Shown here: one piece after another, positions 34,237 through 48,100 of the stretch | Layout: each line of letters starts with the position of its first letter | How positions within the stretch are numbered: the first letter of the stretch is position 1 | Source: Bicyclus anynana | Lineage: Eukaryota; Arthropoda; Insecta; Lepidoptera; Nymphalidae | Length of the DNA: 64,000 nt | Assembly (NCBI RefSeq): GCF_947172395.1 | Contig: NC_069090.1 | Span: 14,900,962-14,964,961, forward strand | Direction: 5' to 3' | Position numbers and translations under genes: made by a program | Notes under the pieces: generated by a model | The model's database searches: none | What the model was told of the DNA's origin: nothing | What the model saw: only the letters and a program-made list of their open reading frames with translations

Positions 34237-36261
34237 AATTCTAAATGTAATATATTATTCAGTATATTTTATTCTTTCTAGAAACTAAACAAAGAGACGA
34301 TGACAAATGTAATTTGTAAGGAATTTCAGCGTATGACTTATATCCTATTATTTGCAAATCGCATTCATCTTTCTTATATGCCTCGTGCCAAGTAATCTCT
34401 GGCAATAATGGTACTTATACCAGCCATTCAATTTTAATTTCTGTATACACAATGTAAAGGTCGACTTTTCTATGGCAAATATCTTTCCATGTGACAGTTG
34501 AGAAAAAATATAAAAAGATAGTTATTCATAACACTTCTTTGTCAGTTCATTTATATTAAGTTTTAAGAATAATATTCTTCTTTTTATTTAATAAATCTCT
34601 CACAATAATAAATATTAAACGCTGGTTCAATTATATATTTCAAACAAAGGTTGGTTACAATAGTTACGCATATTTTAAAATATTCCATAAAATGTTTTTG
34701 CAAACAGACTGTATTATTTAGACATAATATACTATATATAGATAATTGCTATTGCATAAAATTAAGTTCTTCAAGAACAATCTATAAAAATCTTTACTAA
34801 AGAAATATCGAATAAATTCAAGTAAGATTTTAATTGAAGAAAAGAGAGAACATAAAAAAATGTGTAGTGAACGATTTTTAAATCATTTTACTAGACGATA
34901 TAAAAATCACACAAAAATCCTATTGTTGTAGTTGATTTGGAGAAAAGCGAGAATTTTAAACTTAGAGAAAAGAGCATACGATTAATACCTCCTTTCTGGA
35001 AGTCGATTAAAAATTAGTTTTAGATCTTCGTTTTGTTCTCAATTTTGAAACAATACTTTGGTAACTATATCCAATTTACAGACACTCTATTTTTGCGGTT
35101 TTATACATAAATAATAGTTATTACAAGTATTAGTAACAATGACTCAAGGCATTCAATATGGACATAGCAACTGAACCAGTTTGCCACAGACGCTTTGATA
35201 TTATATAATGTTAAACTGTTGTTTTTAGTTCTAAGGTATTATATATTCTGTGGTCTAAGCTTTAAATGAACAGACAGACATTTACACCCACAAAAATATA
35301 ATTAAGTGTTGGATTACATATTTATAAGTGTTATTTTTATATCGAGACCTTTTTGGTGAGAATTGTTTTTGGTTCCAAAATAAGTAGTTACGTTAGTTTT
35401 ATTCCGTGTTTTCGTATATCGACGATTTGACGTGGATGAAACACCTTTTTATATGTAGGGCATCGAACCTATGTCCCCTCGGTGTCTACCCGTAGGACTA
35501 TTGAGATTTAAACTGGTGGTATGATTCGCCTATGTACACAATACATAATTGTATTCTGGTCAAACGTTTGGAATGGATATATTATAGTTCTAATTATAAA
35601 CCGTTGCTAATTAATTACCTAATTATGAAATAATTAACGCTTTATATTTAAATAACTTAATTTTATCGACTGTAATATTATGATTGCTATAAATAAACAC
35701 TCATTTGTAAATTTATAATAAAAAATAATAACAAATTCTGCGTTTTTCGCAATCAGCACATCTTCCGCCTCGGAAGTTTTATTAATTTTCAAATTATTTA
35801 TTTATACCGTGTTTAATGTTATTAAGAAACCATTGATGTGCGAATTTTTATACTTATGTATTTACATAAATTAATAATGAAACGATCAAACCGTGTTACT
35901 GTTGTATGTGTTTGTGTATTGTGTGTGTATGTATGTGTGTGTGTGTGTATACATATATGTATTCATGTATGTAAGTGTGTTCGTGTAGAACTCAAAACCA
36001 CAAACAGAAGGCCGCATGCACTGAAACGGTCTTTACTTACAGCAATAAAACAAAAAGTAATTGTAAAACAATTTTGGTTTTAATTAATTAAACATATTGT
36101 GACCTTTTCAGTGTACACTTTAGCTTGTTTTTTTTGGGTTCCATAACCATAATCAACTGTGCCGCAAAAGTGCTATTAAAATATTGAAATCGAACTAAAT
36201 AAGGCTGCATTATTCTTTAGTCTTGCTAACGAATTTTTTTCCATCAATATTGTAATCGAGC
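34237..36261. other. Intron with one microsatellite
   Basis: No gene. A degenerate tRNA-like inverted B-box (GCATCGAACCT) is at about 35461. Confidence 0.5.
35907..35980. repeat. (GT)n/(GTAT)n microsatellite
   Basis: Interrupted GT-rich tract. Confidence 0.85.
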
Positions 36262-36706
36262 TTCATCACCACCATATTCAGCTCACTGTTGAGCACGAGT
36301 CTCCTCACAGAATGAGAGGGGTTAGGCTACTAGTCCATCACGTTGACAAACGCGGATTGGCTGACTTCACACACGTAGAAAATGAAGTAAATTCTCAGGT
36401 AAGCAGATAATGAGCCGTGATAGCCCAATGGATAAGACTTCTGCCTCCGATTCCGGAGGGCGTGGGTTCGAATGCACCTCCAACTTTTCAGTTGTGTGCA
36501 TTTTAAGAAATTAAATATCACATGTCTCAAACGGTGAAGGAAAACATCGTGAGAAAACCTGCATACCAGAGAATTTTCTTAATTCCTTGCGTGTGTGAAG
36601 TCTGCCAATCCGCATGGGGCCAGCGTGGTGGACTATTGGCCTCACCCCTCTAATTCTGAGAGGAGACTCGAACTCAGCAGTGAGCCGAATATGGGTCGAT
36701 GCAGGT
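36262..36706. mobile_element. Head-to-head SINE-B pair
   Basis: 36262-36406 is an inverted SINE-B 3' half. At 36409 a full-length plus-strand SINE-B begins (GAGCCGTGATAGCCCAATGG, B-box GGGTTCGAATGC) and runs to 36706. Confidence 0.8.
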
Positions 36707-36966
36707 AATTAAGCTTATTGACCATGAAATTTGTACTACCTAATAAAAAAATTGCACATAACAAAGATTAACCGAGTCACACATCCGATTCAAATTTAAC
36801 CGACGCATGTTAAATCGAAGTCAAGATCAAATTTAACCCGTTTCCGTCGCATTCAAATGCTAATGTTCAAAACCCAAACCCGTCTGGAGCTGATAACTTT
36901 TGAGAAATTAATATTTTATGGCGCTACAAAATTTGGCAGTTTGACTTGTAGTTATTTATACCGTAT

Positions 36967-37487
36967 AAGAGACTCTTCACACTAACGTTCTTTAAACGCT
37001 ACACGAACGCGCGCAATATCTAGAAGAAGAATGACCACTATGCTTATGTTTGCCGTTAAGCAGCATTGGTTTGTTCCAGTTTCGTAGATCAGATTACTGA
37101 GCACGTGAGTTTTAACAGCCATGCCTCAAGTTAACGGGCCTAATGCAGTACTAAACGTGTAATAAAGTATGTTATAGACAATTTTCATACACTTTACTTA
37201 CTGAATAGTTTGTTAACTCAGTGGCTTTCAGAGGATAAAGTCAAAGAGCCTAACAGAACTATAGTACTATATAGTATATATTGAGTGACACAAAAAATAT
37301 GTCGTAACTTATCTTGTAAAGCACTATTCGTTGGTTTGTACTTTATGAAATACGAGTATAATGCAGTATCTGCGATCATTTTTTCATGTCAACTATTTAA
37401 ACATTAAACACTGTTAATAGTTTGTGTAGGTACTGAAGTCGCGACATAATTTGCGCGTACATTTAACGCTAATGTGAAGACGCTCCA
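36967..37487. mobile_element. Possible MITE related to 4568-5103
   Basis: The ends GACTCTTCACACTAACGTT and, inverted, GCGTCTTCACATTAGCGTT resemble the 4.6-kb MITE termini, and both contain a similar CTATG..CTTATG block near the left end. No clear target duplication is seen. Weak call. Confidence 0.3.
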
Positions 37488-37718
37488 AACATTTATTGTT
37501 TGGAATAACCAAATGTGATGCGGGTTCCAGATAAATCTTTGTCGTTTGAAATAAAAATTTTTGGTTGTTGTTATTATAATCACATCCTGTTACCCATCTG
37601 CCATCTACTATACCTACTCGCAAGATTTCAGTATGTATGTACCTACTGAAAAATGTGTCATTAAAGTTGGAAGCAATTTAGAAGACGAACGACAAACAAA
37701 ATATAGAATTTATTATTA

Positions 37719-37838
37719 CTAGCTGACGCCATGCGGTTTCACCCACGTGGTTCCCGTTCTCGTAGAAATACGGGGATAATATATAGCCTATAGCCTTCTT
37801 CGATAAATGGGCTATCTAACACTGAAAGAATTTTTTTA
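37719..37838 (-). mobile_element. Truncated Helitron-A
   Basis: CTAGCTGACGCCATGCGG to CACTGAAAGAATTTTTTTA, breaking off in an A-rich run. Confidence 0.6.
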
Positions 37839-38696
37839 TAAAAAAAAAATTTAAAAAACATCTAGATCTTATTACACCAGCGAATTCACAATATTACAGC
37901 TCGTTCGACGAACTCTGTTTTGATATTAAACTATTCGTCTATAACCCATAAAACAAAGTTCAGTAATCATAATTTGAAATTGTAATTTTAACATTTGACT
38001 CAGTTTCTTGCGTACAGTTATTTTTGAACTATAAAACTAGTTTGCATGTATTATTACTTATATTATCTATTCGTTTGCATATATTTCAAATACGCTATTT
38101 TACAAACAGCAAGCCAGCAAGAAGCTCTGCTAATTGCTATGCTCTTTTATAATTAATGTCCTACTGCTGATTTTGAAGGTATTTTCTACTAGGACAAATC
38201 CAGCAGTAACCTAAACAATTACTCTTTCTATAAAATCATCGATAAAAAAATCAACAAATTATTACAACGATTTTTGTGTGAATATGAAAGCCGATCCAAT
38301 TGTCTTTAAGTATTTTCTATATTACAAAACCAAAACAGTTGTAACTAACTATAATCTACGAGTATAGACGATTTCGAAATGCAGATGCGGGTTGAAAGTT
38401 GCAAATTTCAATGTATTAAAGCGGCATCGTTAATCATTGTAGAGATGGCGAAAGTCTTCTACCGGATGTCACAGTTAACTTTTATATATTGCATATTTTA
38501 TATGTAATATATAAATATATAATAATATATAATGTGTTCATAATAATATAAGTATACATAAATAATATATATCATAATAATAACAGTTTCATTATCATAA
38601 TATTCAAACAAATAATAAGGAAAACCAGGACATTGAACAGCATGGAACAGCACCATACAGTTTTTAACAAAGATTTTATACTATTAAAACATATTA
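37839..38696. other. Intron, no gene recognised
   Basis: AT-rich. 38490-38580 is a nearly pure A/T tract (ATATAATAATA...). Confidence 0.5.
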
Positions 38697-38970
38697 CTAG
38701 CACATCGAAACTGAGGCGAACAAAAGTGGCTAATTGTCTTAATTTAATTTGTAGATAATAATTTATTTGTTTCGACAATCCGACGAACCCATGCGACAAC
38801 GTCACCCAGGTCCGACAAAGCACTCTCTACGTACGTTTCACCTCGAAACCGGAGTATCCTCAGATGTTGACTCTACAACGTGCAATTGCAAAGTTTTTGC
38901 AATATATAAATAAGTTATTATCTATTCTAGATGAACTTCCGCAAAGTAACGCCTGCTTCTATCCAATTAA
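38697..38970. repeat. Unfolded unit of family F
   Basis: Contains the segment shared with 521-568, the shared core (CGACGAACCCATGCGACAAC, then GTCACCCAGG), a unique loop (TATCCTCAGATGTTGACTC) and the shared end GATGAACTTCCGCAAAGTAA. Probably closest to the ancestral repeat. Class unknown. Confidence 0.65.
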
Positions 38971-39591
38971 TTTCATTTAGTCGCATAATGGGGGCGAAAG
39001 TTCCATGAAATTCAATACTTTATTTAAGTCTAAAGAACAAACCTAGGTGCTTTACTCTTTATATATACAAACGTTTGGGATCAACCAAATAATCCGAAAT
39101 GTTGTTTTCATCTCATGGTATGTCGATATACCTACGTACCTATTGATATACGTAGGTATATCGAAACACCATGAGATTTAGCCATGACTGGTATTCACAT
39201 TTTTCTCGTTTAGGCCTCTTGGTGTGTTAAATATTCATTAAAATTATTTACCGTTAACTGGTTTGAGAAAACATGAAAATCTAGTTACTTACATAACTAA
39301 ACGTTTACTAATGGGTTCAAATCAATCGGTATTTTAACGATTGGCAGCCCGCGCCCACGGCGGATCATTTGAGAGATGACTCAGGCTTGATATAATAAAT
39401 TCAAAATATATCACTTGTGTGGCCTTCTGCTGATCTAGTTTTCGTTCGCAAAAAACCGCTAGCTACTTATGGTTTTGATATCTATTTTTTATAGACTTGT
39501 TGGCGCTAATCCGGTAAGCAACTCTACTTTGAGAACTTAGCAAACAAAAAATCATACAATCAAAGTTGTAGATATATGCAACTAATCAAGT
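38971..39591. other. Intron, hairpin only
   Basis: The hairpin at 39119-39186 is listed separately. Nothing else. Confidence 0.5.
39119..39186. repeat. Near-perfect 29-bp inverted repeat
   Basis: Arms 39119-39147 and 39158-39186 match at 27 of 29, loop 10. Confidence 0.85.
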
Positions 39592-39830
39592 ATCAACCCA
39601 TATTCGGCTCACTGCTGAGCTCAAGTCTCCTTTCAGAATGAGAGGGTTAGGCCAATAGTCCACCACGTTGGCCTAATGGGGATTGGCAGACTTCACACAC
39701 GCAGAGAATTAAGAAAATTCTCAGGTATGCAGGTTTCCTCACGATGTTTTCCTTCACCGTTTGAGTGATTTCACACGTGATATTTAATTTCTTAAAATGT
39801 ACAGAACTGAAAAGTTGGAGTGGCCGAGTG
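39592..39830 (-). mobile_element. SINE-B copy
   Basis: Tail to body on the minus strand, ending at AAAAGTTGGAG. A SINE-A starts five bases later. Confidence 0.8.
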
Positions 39831-39834
39831 GAGC

Positions 39835-40159
39835 GGCCTCCGTGGCGCAGTGGTATGCGCGGTGGATTTACAAAACGGAGGTCCTGGGTTCAATACCCGG
39901 CTGGGCAGATTGAGATTTTCTTAATTTGTCCAAGTGTGGCTGGTTGGAGGTTTCGGCCGTGGCTAGTTAGCACCCTACCGGCAAAGACGTACCGCCAAGC
40001 GATTTAGCGTTCCAGTACGATGCCGTGTAGAAACCGAAAGGGGTGTGGATTTTCATCCTCCTCCTAACATGTTAGCCCGTTTCCACCTTAGATTGCATCA
40101 TCACTTACCATCAGGTGAGATTGCAGTCAATGGCTAACTTGTAAATAAATAAAAAAAAA
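39835..40159 (+). mobile_element. SINE-A copy, full length
   Basis: Complete from GGCCTCCGTGGCGCAGTGG to TAAATAAATAAAAAAAAA. The best plus-strand reference copy in the window. Confidence 0.88.
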
Positions 40160-40830
40160 CTCTTAGATGGTTTTTCAATGTTAATAATATCTATTGGTAC
40201 GTTTATAATTTTAAACAGAAACTAGGTATATTATATAATTTTTACTATTATATACAAGTGTTTCAGTCTTAAAATAGAAACAGCAGCAGAATGATATTAT
40301 TACGCCTATTGTTCTCTTAACAAATTTTCCACGAACTTGACATTGGTTTTCTTTATTTATATCCTTCATTTTAGTATATTTACGCAGCTAGGTTTTAACT
40401 GAGTCACGTAATTTTTTTACGCATTTCTCAAGTGAATATTATATTAGGAATAAATATTTGTTTCACATATTTGTTTTTCTTTACAAAATTATCTTCCTAA
40501 AGATAGATTAACACATAAGTTGTTCCGAAAGAAATCATGGTTACTGTGAGATTTGTGAAAAACTGATTGTAATGATGGTATACTCTTTTACGCACTCACA
40601 ATTGGAAAACATACCCTTTGGAACAAAAAAGTATTTTTGAAATCGGTTTAGGAGTCTTCGAGTAATCGGTGAACATACATAAAAAAAGAACCTCCTCATT
40701 TTTGAAGTAGATTAAAAACTACTGACTGGATTTGGCTGTTATTTGGAAACCTGGTGGAATCCATAATTTTACGTATACGAAGTAGGTATTAGCTAGTAAT
40801 AAATATCAATAAAAGTAAGTATTCCTATTT
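40160..40830. other. Intron, no gene recognised
   Basis: About 40545-40700 loosely resembles a Helitron-B-type repeat (GAGATTTGTGAAAAACTGA, AAATCGGTTTAGGAG). Not firm. Confidence 0.35.
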
Positions 40831-41082
40831 TTGGCTGGTGAGAGACTACGGCTGTGGCTAGTTACCACCCTACCGACCAAGACCGTCAAGGGATTTAGCG
40901 TTCTAAATCGCTTGGCGGCCTTGCTCGGTCTTGGCACCGTTCCGGTGCGATGTCGTGCAGAAACCGAAAGAGGTGTCAATTTTTGTCCTCCTCCTGACAA
41001 GTTAGCCCGCTTCCATCATATACTGCATCATCACTTACCAAGTGAGATTGTAGTCAAGGGCTAACTTATAAAGAATAAAAAA
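40831..41082 (+). mobile_element. SINE-A copy, 5'-truncated, with internal fold
   Basis: Body and tail are normal, but 40877-40934 is an inverted duplication of the CCGCCAAGCGATTTAG segment with CCAAGACCG/CGGTCTTGG at the outer ends. Confidence 0.75.
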
Positions 41083-41257
41083 GTCACTGATTGGAGTCTC
41101 TTCTCATCCGTGCAGCTATAAAAGTTAATATTACAATGGGAAATTATGCACTAATGTATCATACGCAAAGAGTTACACGTGAATGTGATGACTTGCAGCT
41201 TTTATATTGCATTTTTAATTACGTTCATTCTTAAACTGTATCAAGTAAATATATTGC

Positions 41258-41452
41258 ACTAGCAGAACCTCGTATTTTCACGTGCATAGTTCCCATTTCC
41301 ATGAGCATACAGGGATACTTAGTACATAGTTTTTGTTACTCTCTGATAATGTAGCTTTTTATTAGTGAAAGAATTTGCAAATCGGCCCTGTAGTTCTCAA
41401 GTTTATTCGTTCCATACAAAAATACAAATCTTTGTGTTCTTGTTAGTGTAGA
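41258..41452 (-). mobile_element. Diverged Helitron-type repeat
   Basis: CACTAGCAGAACCTCG...GTGTAGATA preserves the order of Helitron-A blocks at low identity. Confidence 0.4.
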
Positions 41453-41483
41453 TATACAGTTTAGAAAATACCTTGATCTTTTC

Positions 41484-41652
41484 TAATACTAATAAAGTTT
41501 GTTATATGGTAGGGGTTAATCTCTGCATCTACTGAACCGATTTTGAAGATTATTATACCACTAAAATGCCACATTATTTGTGAGTGTCATAGGCTATATT
41601 TTATCCCCATATCCTCACTAGAACGGGAAGTACGCCTCGGTGCGTCAGCTAG
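41484..41652 (+). mobile_element. Diverged Helitron-type repeat
   Basis: TACTAATAAAGTTTG...GGTGCGTCAGCTAG. Clear CTAG end. Confidence 0.5.
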
Positions 41653-42056
41653 TTATAAATAAATAAAGAAATTGGTTAAGAAATAATTACGCATCTAGAA
41701 ATTCGTGTACACTTGGCTCTGTAGATTAATGTTTCTTGTTGTTTTGAAATAGCTTGTAACAACATTAATCATGAAAGCATAGCATGTATTCTGTGCAGTG
41801 TACAGACAGAGCCGTGTTAGAGTTTTATTAACATTAGTCACTGGTGTGCACAAGATTAATAACTAGGGTAGGCACTATAAGTTTTTTTTATAATAATGAT
41901 GATAATTTATGATGATTTATGTATCTATGCAGTGCATGCCACTGATATCATTACAAGATAAAATGATCACAGAACCCCTATCATAAAAGAATTAGGTTTT
42001 AGCGTTGTCTGTTCTGTGATACCTATTTATTACACAAAGGCAAGCTACGCCACTGG

Positions 42057-42206
42057 TTTGTTTGTTTGTTTTATTATCTCAGGAACTACTGGTCCGATTT
42101 GAAAAATTATTTCAGTGTTAGATAGCCCATTTCTCGATGAAGGCTATAGGCTACATATTATCCCCTACGGGAACGGGAGCCACGCGAAGACCGCTGCGTC
42201 AGCTAG
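42057..42206 (+). mobile_element. Helitron-A copy, 5'-truncated
   Basis: Begins at GTTTGTTTGTTT and ends CGCTGCGTCAGCTAG. Confidence 0.65.
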
Positions 42207-42525
42207 TAAAATTAAAAAAGGAGAGAATTCTGGCCCTGTGGGCTGTTAAAATACTGATAATAAACTATTTGCTAACAATATTATATCGATACACGCCACG
42301 CCATGTTTGTTAGACTTTTTCAGGGTTTATGTCTCAAAAGTACGATAACAGTGAGAGGAGGCCTCGATAACATAACGACTTCCGGAGATACGAAACAACA
42401 CTGCAATTAAATATAAAACTACACTCACAATGTCGTTTGTAATTGATAACTGTTTCAAGGGTCATAAAGTAATTGATTAAGACCCGCAAACTATTAAATA
42501 ACATAATATCTATGATAATACATTA

Positions 42526-42693
42526 CTAGTCGACGCTCCTCGGTTTCACCAACGTAGTTTTCCTTCCCGGGGGAATACAGGGACAAAATATAATGACACT
42601 CACAGATAACATGGCTTTCTATTGCCAAAAGAATTTTCAAAATCGGTTCAGTTTATCAACTTTTCCTTTTAATAATACTCGTATTAGTATAGA
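42526..42693 (-). mobile_element. Diverged Helitron-type repeat
   Basis: CTAGTCGACGCTCCTCGG to CTCGTATTAGTATAGAT. Confidence 0.5.
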
Positions 42694-44125
42694 TAAAACA
42701 ATGTTTGACTCCGCGGCTGTTTCATTAATTGGCGAAAACCTTCAAAATTACTTAACGGATTTTTATGCTGTTTTCACTAATAGATAGAGTGATTTATGAG
42801 GAAGGTTTTGGTATATAATTTGTTGAAGTTTTGTATTTAAAATCTGAACTGAATCTGTTTGAAATATCTCAACTGTAGTTGTATGAAGTGAAGTCGTAAC
42901 GTTAAGCAGCGTCCCATTGGAATATAACAAAACAACGCATAGTAGAATTATAGAATTTGCATATATCTACAAGAAGACCTATCCATATATATTATATATG
43001 GTATATATTATAGGTATATGGTATATATTATATTATATCTATATTTTAAGTATAGCTTAGTATATCGATTCGACCTTCTGTAAAAACGGTCAGTTACAAT
43101 GCAAGTCTACACCGATTTTCCCGCGAACGAAAGCACTTACGAACTTACATCGCTAGTTAACATATTAAAATGTATTAGTGTTCAAATATACTCGTACTTA
43201 CTTACCTATATGTATCAATAAACATATGTTAATCATTAAGACATAATACATTTCAATAAATATTATGTATTGATGTCTCAAGTGGTCTCTAACGCGATAC
43301 ACAAAATAGTTCTTGACACAGTTTATATATACAGACCAGTGTCTGTTCAGTGTCTCTGTCAAGGAGTTGAAAAGTAAGCAGTTAATACAGTAAAACTTAG
43401 CAATACTACGCAATTTTCGCATTATTCAACTACACCTTGATGTAATAAAAATTGAAAGTAAAGTTACAATAATAATTCTGTCAACTCTAACAAATATCGA
43501 TATGATAATAAAAAGGGAATGCCCATCCTAACCTAACCACTCGGCAATTTACTTAAAATAATTTCTAAAAAAATATGGATAATTCTACTTCAATAATGAA
43601 ATCATTATCAAATAAAGTTTACTACACATTTTTAAAGATTTGCGACATTTTTAAGCAAAGATGTTGACCATGCAACCTGAGTTTTATGACAATTTTTGAA
43701 ACTTATGATTGGTTTGTTTGTTCGTTTCCTAGTTTTTTAAGCTTGTTGTTAAAACAGATAATAATACAGGTTCAAATGTTACTTCGTTGCTATGGTAAAA
43801 AAAAGGTTTTTTAACATTTTTTTTATTTAATATGTCACTTTTATTGATATTATTATTAATATTATTTCTTTTTCGTTATGTGACGCAACTGATGCGATCG
43901 CGTGATTTTTTTTAAATGTAATTTTATTCAGATTTATTTTATTCTTCATTTCTCATGGCATTTTTTTATGAAAAAGTATGAATCTATTGTAATCCACGTT
44001 AACACCTGCCACGTTAATGTATAAATTATTAAAAAGATTTATTTATTAATTATGAAGATCATCTATTGAATGTGTGGACATATAACATTACGTCGTTTCT
44101 TTCATATAATGTATTGTCCATAACA
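42694..44125. other. Intron, no gene recognised
   Basis: 42975-43035 is a TATATGGTATATATTATA tandem. Otherwise nothing. Confidence 0.5.
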
Positions 44126-44305
44126 AACGCCCTTTTGTTTTACCCGCGTGGTTCCCGTACCCATGGGAGTACGTGGATAAATAAAGCATATGGTACTCAG
44201 AAATAACTTGGCTTTCTAATGGTAAAAGAACTTTCAGAATCGACTAGTAGTTCAAATTTACCCCTATAACCTAACAAACTTAACCTCTTTATAATATTAA
44301 GTATA
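44126..44305 (-). mobile_element. Diverged Helitron-type repeat
   Basis: TTTTACCCGCGTGGTTCCCG opening, with decayed remainder. Confidence 0.45.
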
Positions 44306-44472
44306 TACCCTTTATAATAAGCATATAACATCTTTATAATAATAAAAAAATAAAAAATAAAAAAAAACAAATAGCTACTTTTACAGTAGCATATGATAGT
44401 ATCGAGAATTGAGCTTGGCTTGACAAGATTAGCGTGCAATCTGCAATTTTTATCTGTTAGCAGATTGTAAAC

Positions 44473-44526
44473 TCTCAAATTGCTACCATAAAAGAATATA
44501 ATTTTTTTTCTGGTAGCAATTTGAGA
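44473..44526. repeat. Perfect 16-bp inverted repeat
   Basis: TCTCAAATTGCTACCA (44473-44488) and its inverse (44511-44526), loop 22. Confidence 0.85.
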
Positions 44527-45061
44527 ATATAGAAGACCAATCAATTTAATTCAATTTTCTGATTTTTTTGCCAGCTAAAATATTTCATGTTTTTAGACAG
44601 TCATTTTAGTTTAAATTGTGCCTTAACATTGCATTTCCACCGTCCGTGTTTGGTTAATTATTCTGTGATTGTAAATACTGGATCTGTCGCTCCAATTTTG
44701 TCGCGACTACACCAGTAGCAATGTCTGGTGGAAAATTTACAAACGAATCGACGATACCATTGATTTTGCGCGTAACTTTCTCCTCTGGCTCCATTACCAT
44801 GCCATGGCTGATGTATTGTTTCAAATGTTAGAGTAGATATTCCACTTTCTTTAAAGTTATTCGCTTCTACCTTAAAGTTTCTTATACAATTTTAAATTGT
44901 AGCAGTTTAAAGATATTTTTTATTCTCGTTAATGACTTAATAACATGAGAGCATTATTATTTAGCTTAAATTAACTTAAATCACTTCGCCGGCATATTTT
45001 GCTATTACTCACTCAATGCATTAGTTCAGTCATTTCCTAAACTGATGTAGATTACTTATCA

Positions 45062-45143
45062 TATACTCAGAAGCACAATTATCCGCCTACTTTAATATAC
45101 GCGAGTATACTAAAATTAGTGGATAATTGTGCCTCTGGGTATA
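45062..45143. repeat. Imperfect 38-40-bp inverted repeat
   Basis: Arms share GCACAATTATCC and TATAC ends. MITE-like hairpin of 82 bp. Confidence 0.7.
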
Positions 45144-48100
45144 CATTTTGCTAGTTTAGTTTTGAATGCATTTAGTAAGTAAGTTTACATTTTAAACTGG
45201 TGTCATTATTTTATTATAAAATTTTGCTCCTTCTTATAGTCTCTTTACTGTAGTTGCGTTTCACAGTTAATAATTTCAGTTAAAGGTCTACTTAATCATA
45301 AAATACCAATGCTATATAATATAAAATAAAAAACCGGTTTAATCTTTCATACAATTAAGTAACTGCGTTCGAAACAAAATTCCGTCGGCCACTTATTTAA
45401 CGGAGGTCGAAACAAACCATTGTTTAAAGTGAACCAATTAACATCATATTAAGGCGCTATTGATATACTTATATCACCAGATAATACAATGAATGTACAC
45501 TAAATAACTAATTGCTTTGTTGATAAAAATATAAATGGTTGTAATGATTCTAATAAGAGTGACTTTTATGGCGTATATTTCCATTATATCTAGAAGATTA
45601 TTCATGATGTTATTGTTGGACGATCTACCAAAATAGATTTTTAAAATGCCAATCTAGTTTACAAAAAATAGCACTGACTACAAAATCTAATCTAGACACA
45701 ATCGAAAAAACATGTTTATAGTTGGGATTCTAAAATAGAGCATTGTGGGGGATGTGTTTTTAGGAAAATTGATCTGTTACAAACATTTCTTAGTGACTAT
45801 ACTTAGTTGTCTAATTTAGAGTTAAGGTTACAAGTTTAATTTATATATTTTTGTTGCACAACTAATTTGCAGACTGTTTTTTGTATACACTAAAATCCAA
45901 GATACGATTGACATTAGTTTAGGAGTCAGAGCGCTTTTTAGTTAATTATTGTCAAGAAAGTTCGTTTTACGTTGATATCTTGTATGTAGTATATTCAGTT
46001 TAAGGTGTACATTTCTTTATTATTTAGGTATATCTAAGGAAATTGTATCAGTAACATCAGAATGGAAAACTTTTGAAATAATTATATGTATTATATGCAT
46101 ATAGAAACAAAACAACTGAATACCGGTTGATAGCCAAGCAGACACCTCTACCTTGAAAATCCAGATTTGTCTGATCTGTCTACTGACTCGATATCTAGGT
46201 ATTTAAGATTGTAGACAATATCACAATGACGTGGCTTTTACCAAAACAGCCGTCACTTAATCCTAACGTCTTCGAACTTATTCTTCTAAAAAACAGCTAA
46301 TATATTGGCTTAGTCATCTAAGCATATGTTAAGACATATTTGTTCACCCATTTTCTCGAAAGATGTGTTTACAATTTAATGCCTTGAAGAGATGATAAAC
46401 AGTAGGATTAACTAGGCGTCAACCGTGACTAGATTGTTGTAAATCCCTTGGTTTCTTCCATTAAGTGTCTATACTTATTTCCAATGAATTTGCCGATATT
46501 TAAATTGCTAATATACCGCAAACCGTTTATATTGTTCAATGGTTAATGTTTACTTAATATGTTTATTTAATAAATGACTCTTGTTTATAAAAGTTTTAAA
46601 AACTGAAATTCGGAACAATTGGTATTAGAATCCGCATCTCTATATCTACAGCAAACGGTCTGTCCTTGATCAATACGAACACAGTTCAATTACCCGTCGG
46701 TATCTAAATTTTAGATTTTATCTTTTCTGTTCGAATAATTACATTTTTAGGTGCTGGTGTGTTAAGATTGACTAAACACAAAGATAAACCTATTTTTCTG
46801 AATAGCTTAATACATTAGTGTTAAGTTACTTTTTCAAACAAGATTTGACGCAAGTACATTCTTTTTTCTCAAATTTAAATCTATGGTCAATACGAAAGGT
46901 GTTAAGGCCAAAAGTTACTATGTACATGTATAAAAAATTTAGAATTGCTAAAGTATGCTGCGTTAAAACTCCTAAATCCTTTACAGTTTTCTTATCTAAA
47001 TTTTATACCTATTAACTTTTAATTACTCTTAAGTTTTGAAACTACATCTGTAATTTATAGCTTTAAAAACGAGCACCGTTAAATCATATAAAAAACGTGG
47101 AATTTATCGCCATTGTGTTTACAATTCTGGGTAACCTTAATTCGCTGAAGTGCCTTGTACTACCAAATTAAAACTTTTATGTGCTAAATGCTAATGCTTG
47201 TTAATACATGTGGTGCTTCTTATCTTGGCGTGTCATGGTGAATTATTGGTAAGAGATTATTGGTATTTGATAAAACCAGACATTTAACACTAAACGGAAA
47301 ACGTGCAGCACAAAATACTTGGTTTTCTCCCTGTTTATTACGAAGTAGATAAGACATGTCAAAAATATTTACCGGCTTTCAAGGAAAAACGGGTGACAAA
47401 TAAATTACATTATATATTGACTTGTTACAATTTATCATTAAATAACTAGAATCATATTAATTATTTCTTAAATGGAGAACTTGGAAATTATAACTAAAAT
47501 TGAAAACGAAGTTTAATACTTTAAAAGAAAAATGTAAAGATTATGTAATATGGAATCGAAACCTGAATTCTGAAATAATGTATTTTTTTTTGTTGATTAA
47601 TAAAGAACAAACAAAACGTAGATACAAAAAATGTCATTCTAACAAATTTAATGATAATGAAATTTGATTCACAGCAATATTGGCATCTGTTTCTGGAATC
47701 GTATTTTCTTCCACTTACATAAAAAGAGATAAGATAAATGATATATCGCAAAGAACATTGATCAAGACATTTTAAGCGCATTCCTGGCCGTATAAAAGGT
47801 GTGGATACTCGATCAGTTACAATTATGAAACTAACTGTATTGGTAATGGTATTGTACATTAACACTAGTCTTAACTATATTTAGCAATGGCATTAAAACG
47901 GGTCAACGCCGTATCCAACTTGAGGTTTGCAACAGTCGTTATTGTTCGTAAATGTTAATAGTTTGACATTGCATTGATGCTTTCGAAATCGCCAGTAATC
48001 CAGAGTAGCCGAAGCTTTTTAAGTGAAATGTTATGAAACCGTAAATAAATAGTTACATCAATCTATTTCTGGATACAAACACGTTGAGTCAACTGTCGAT

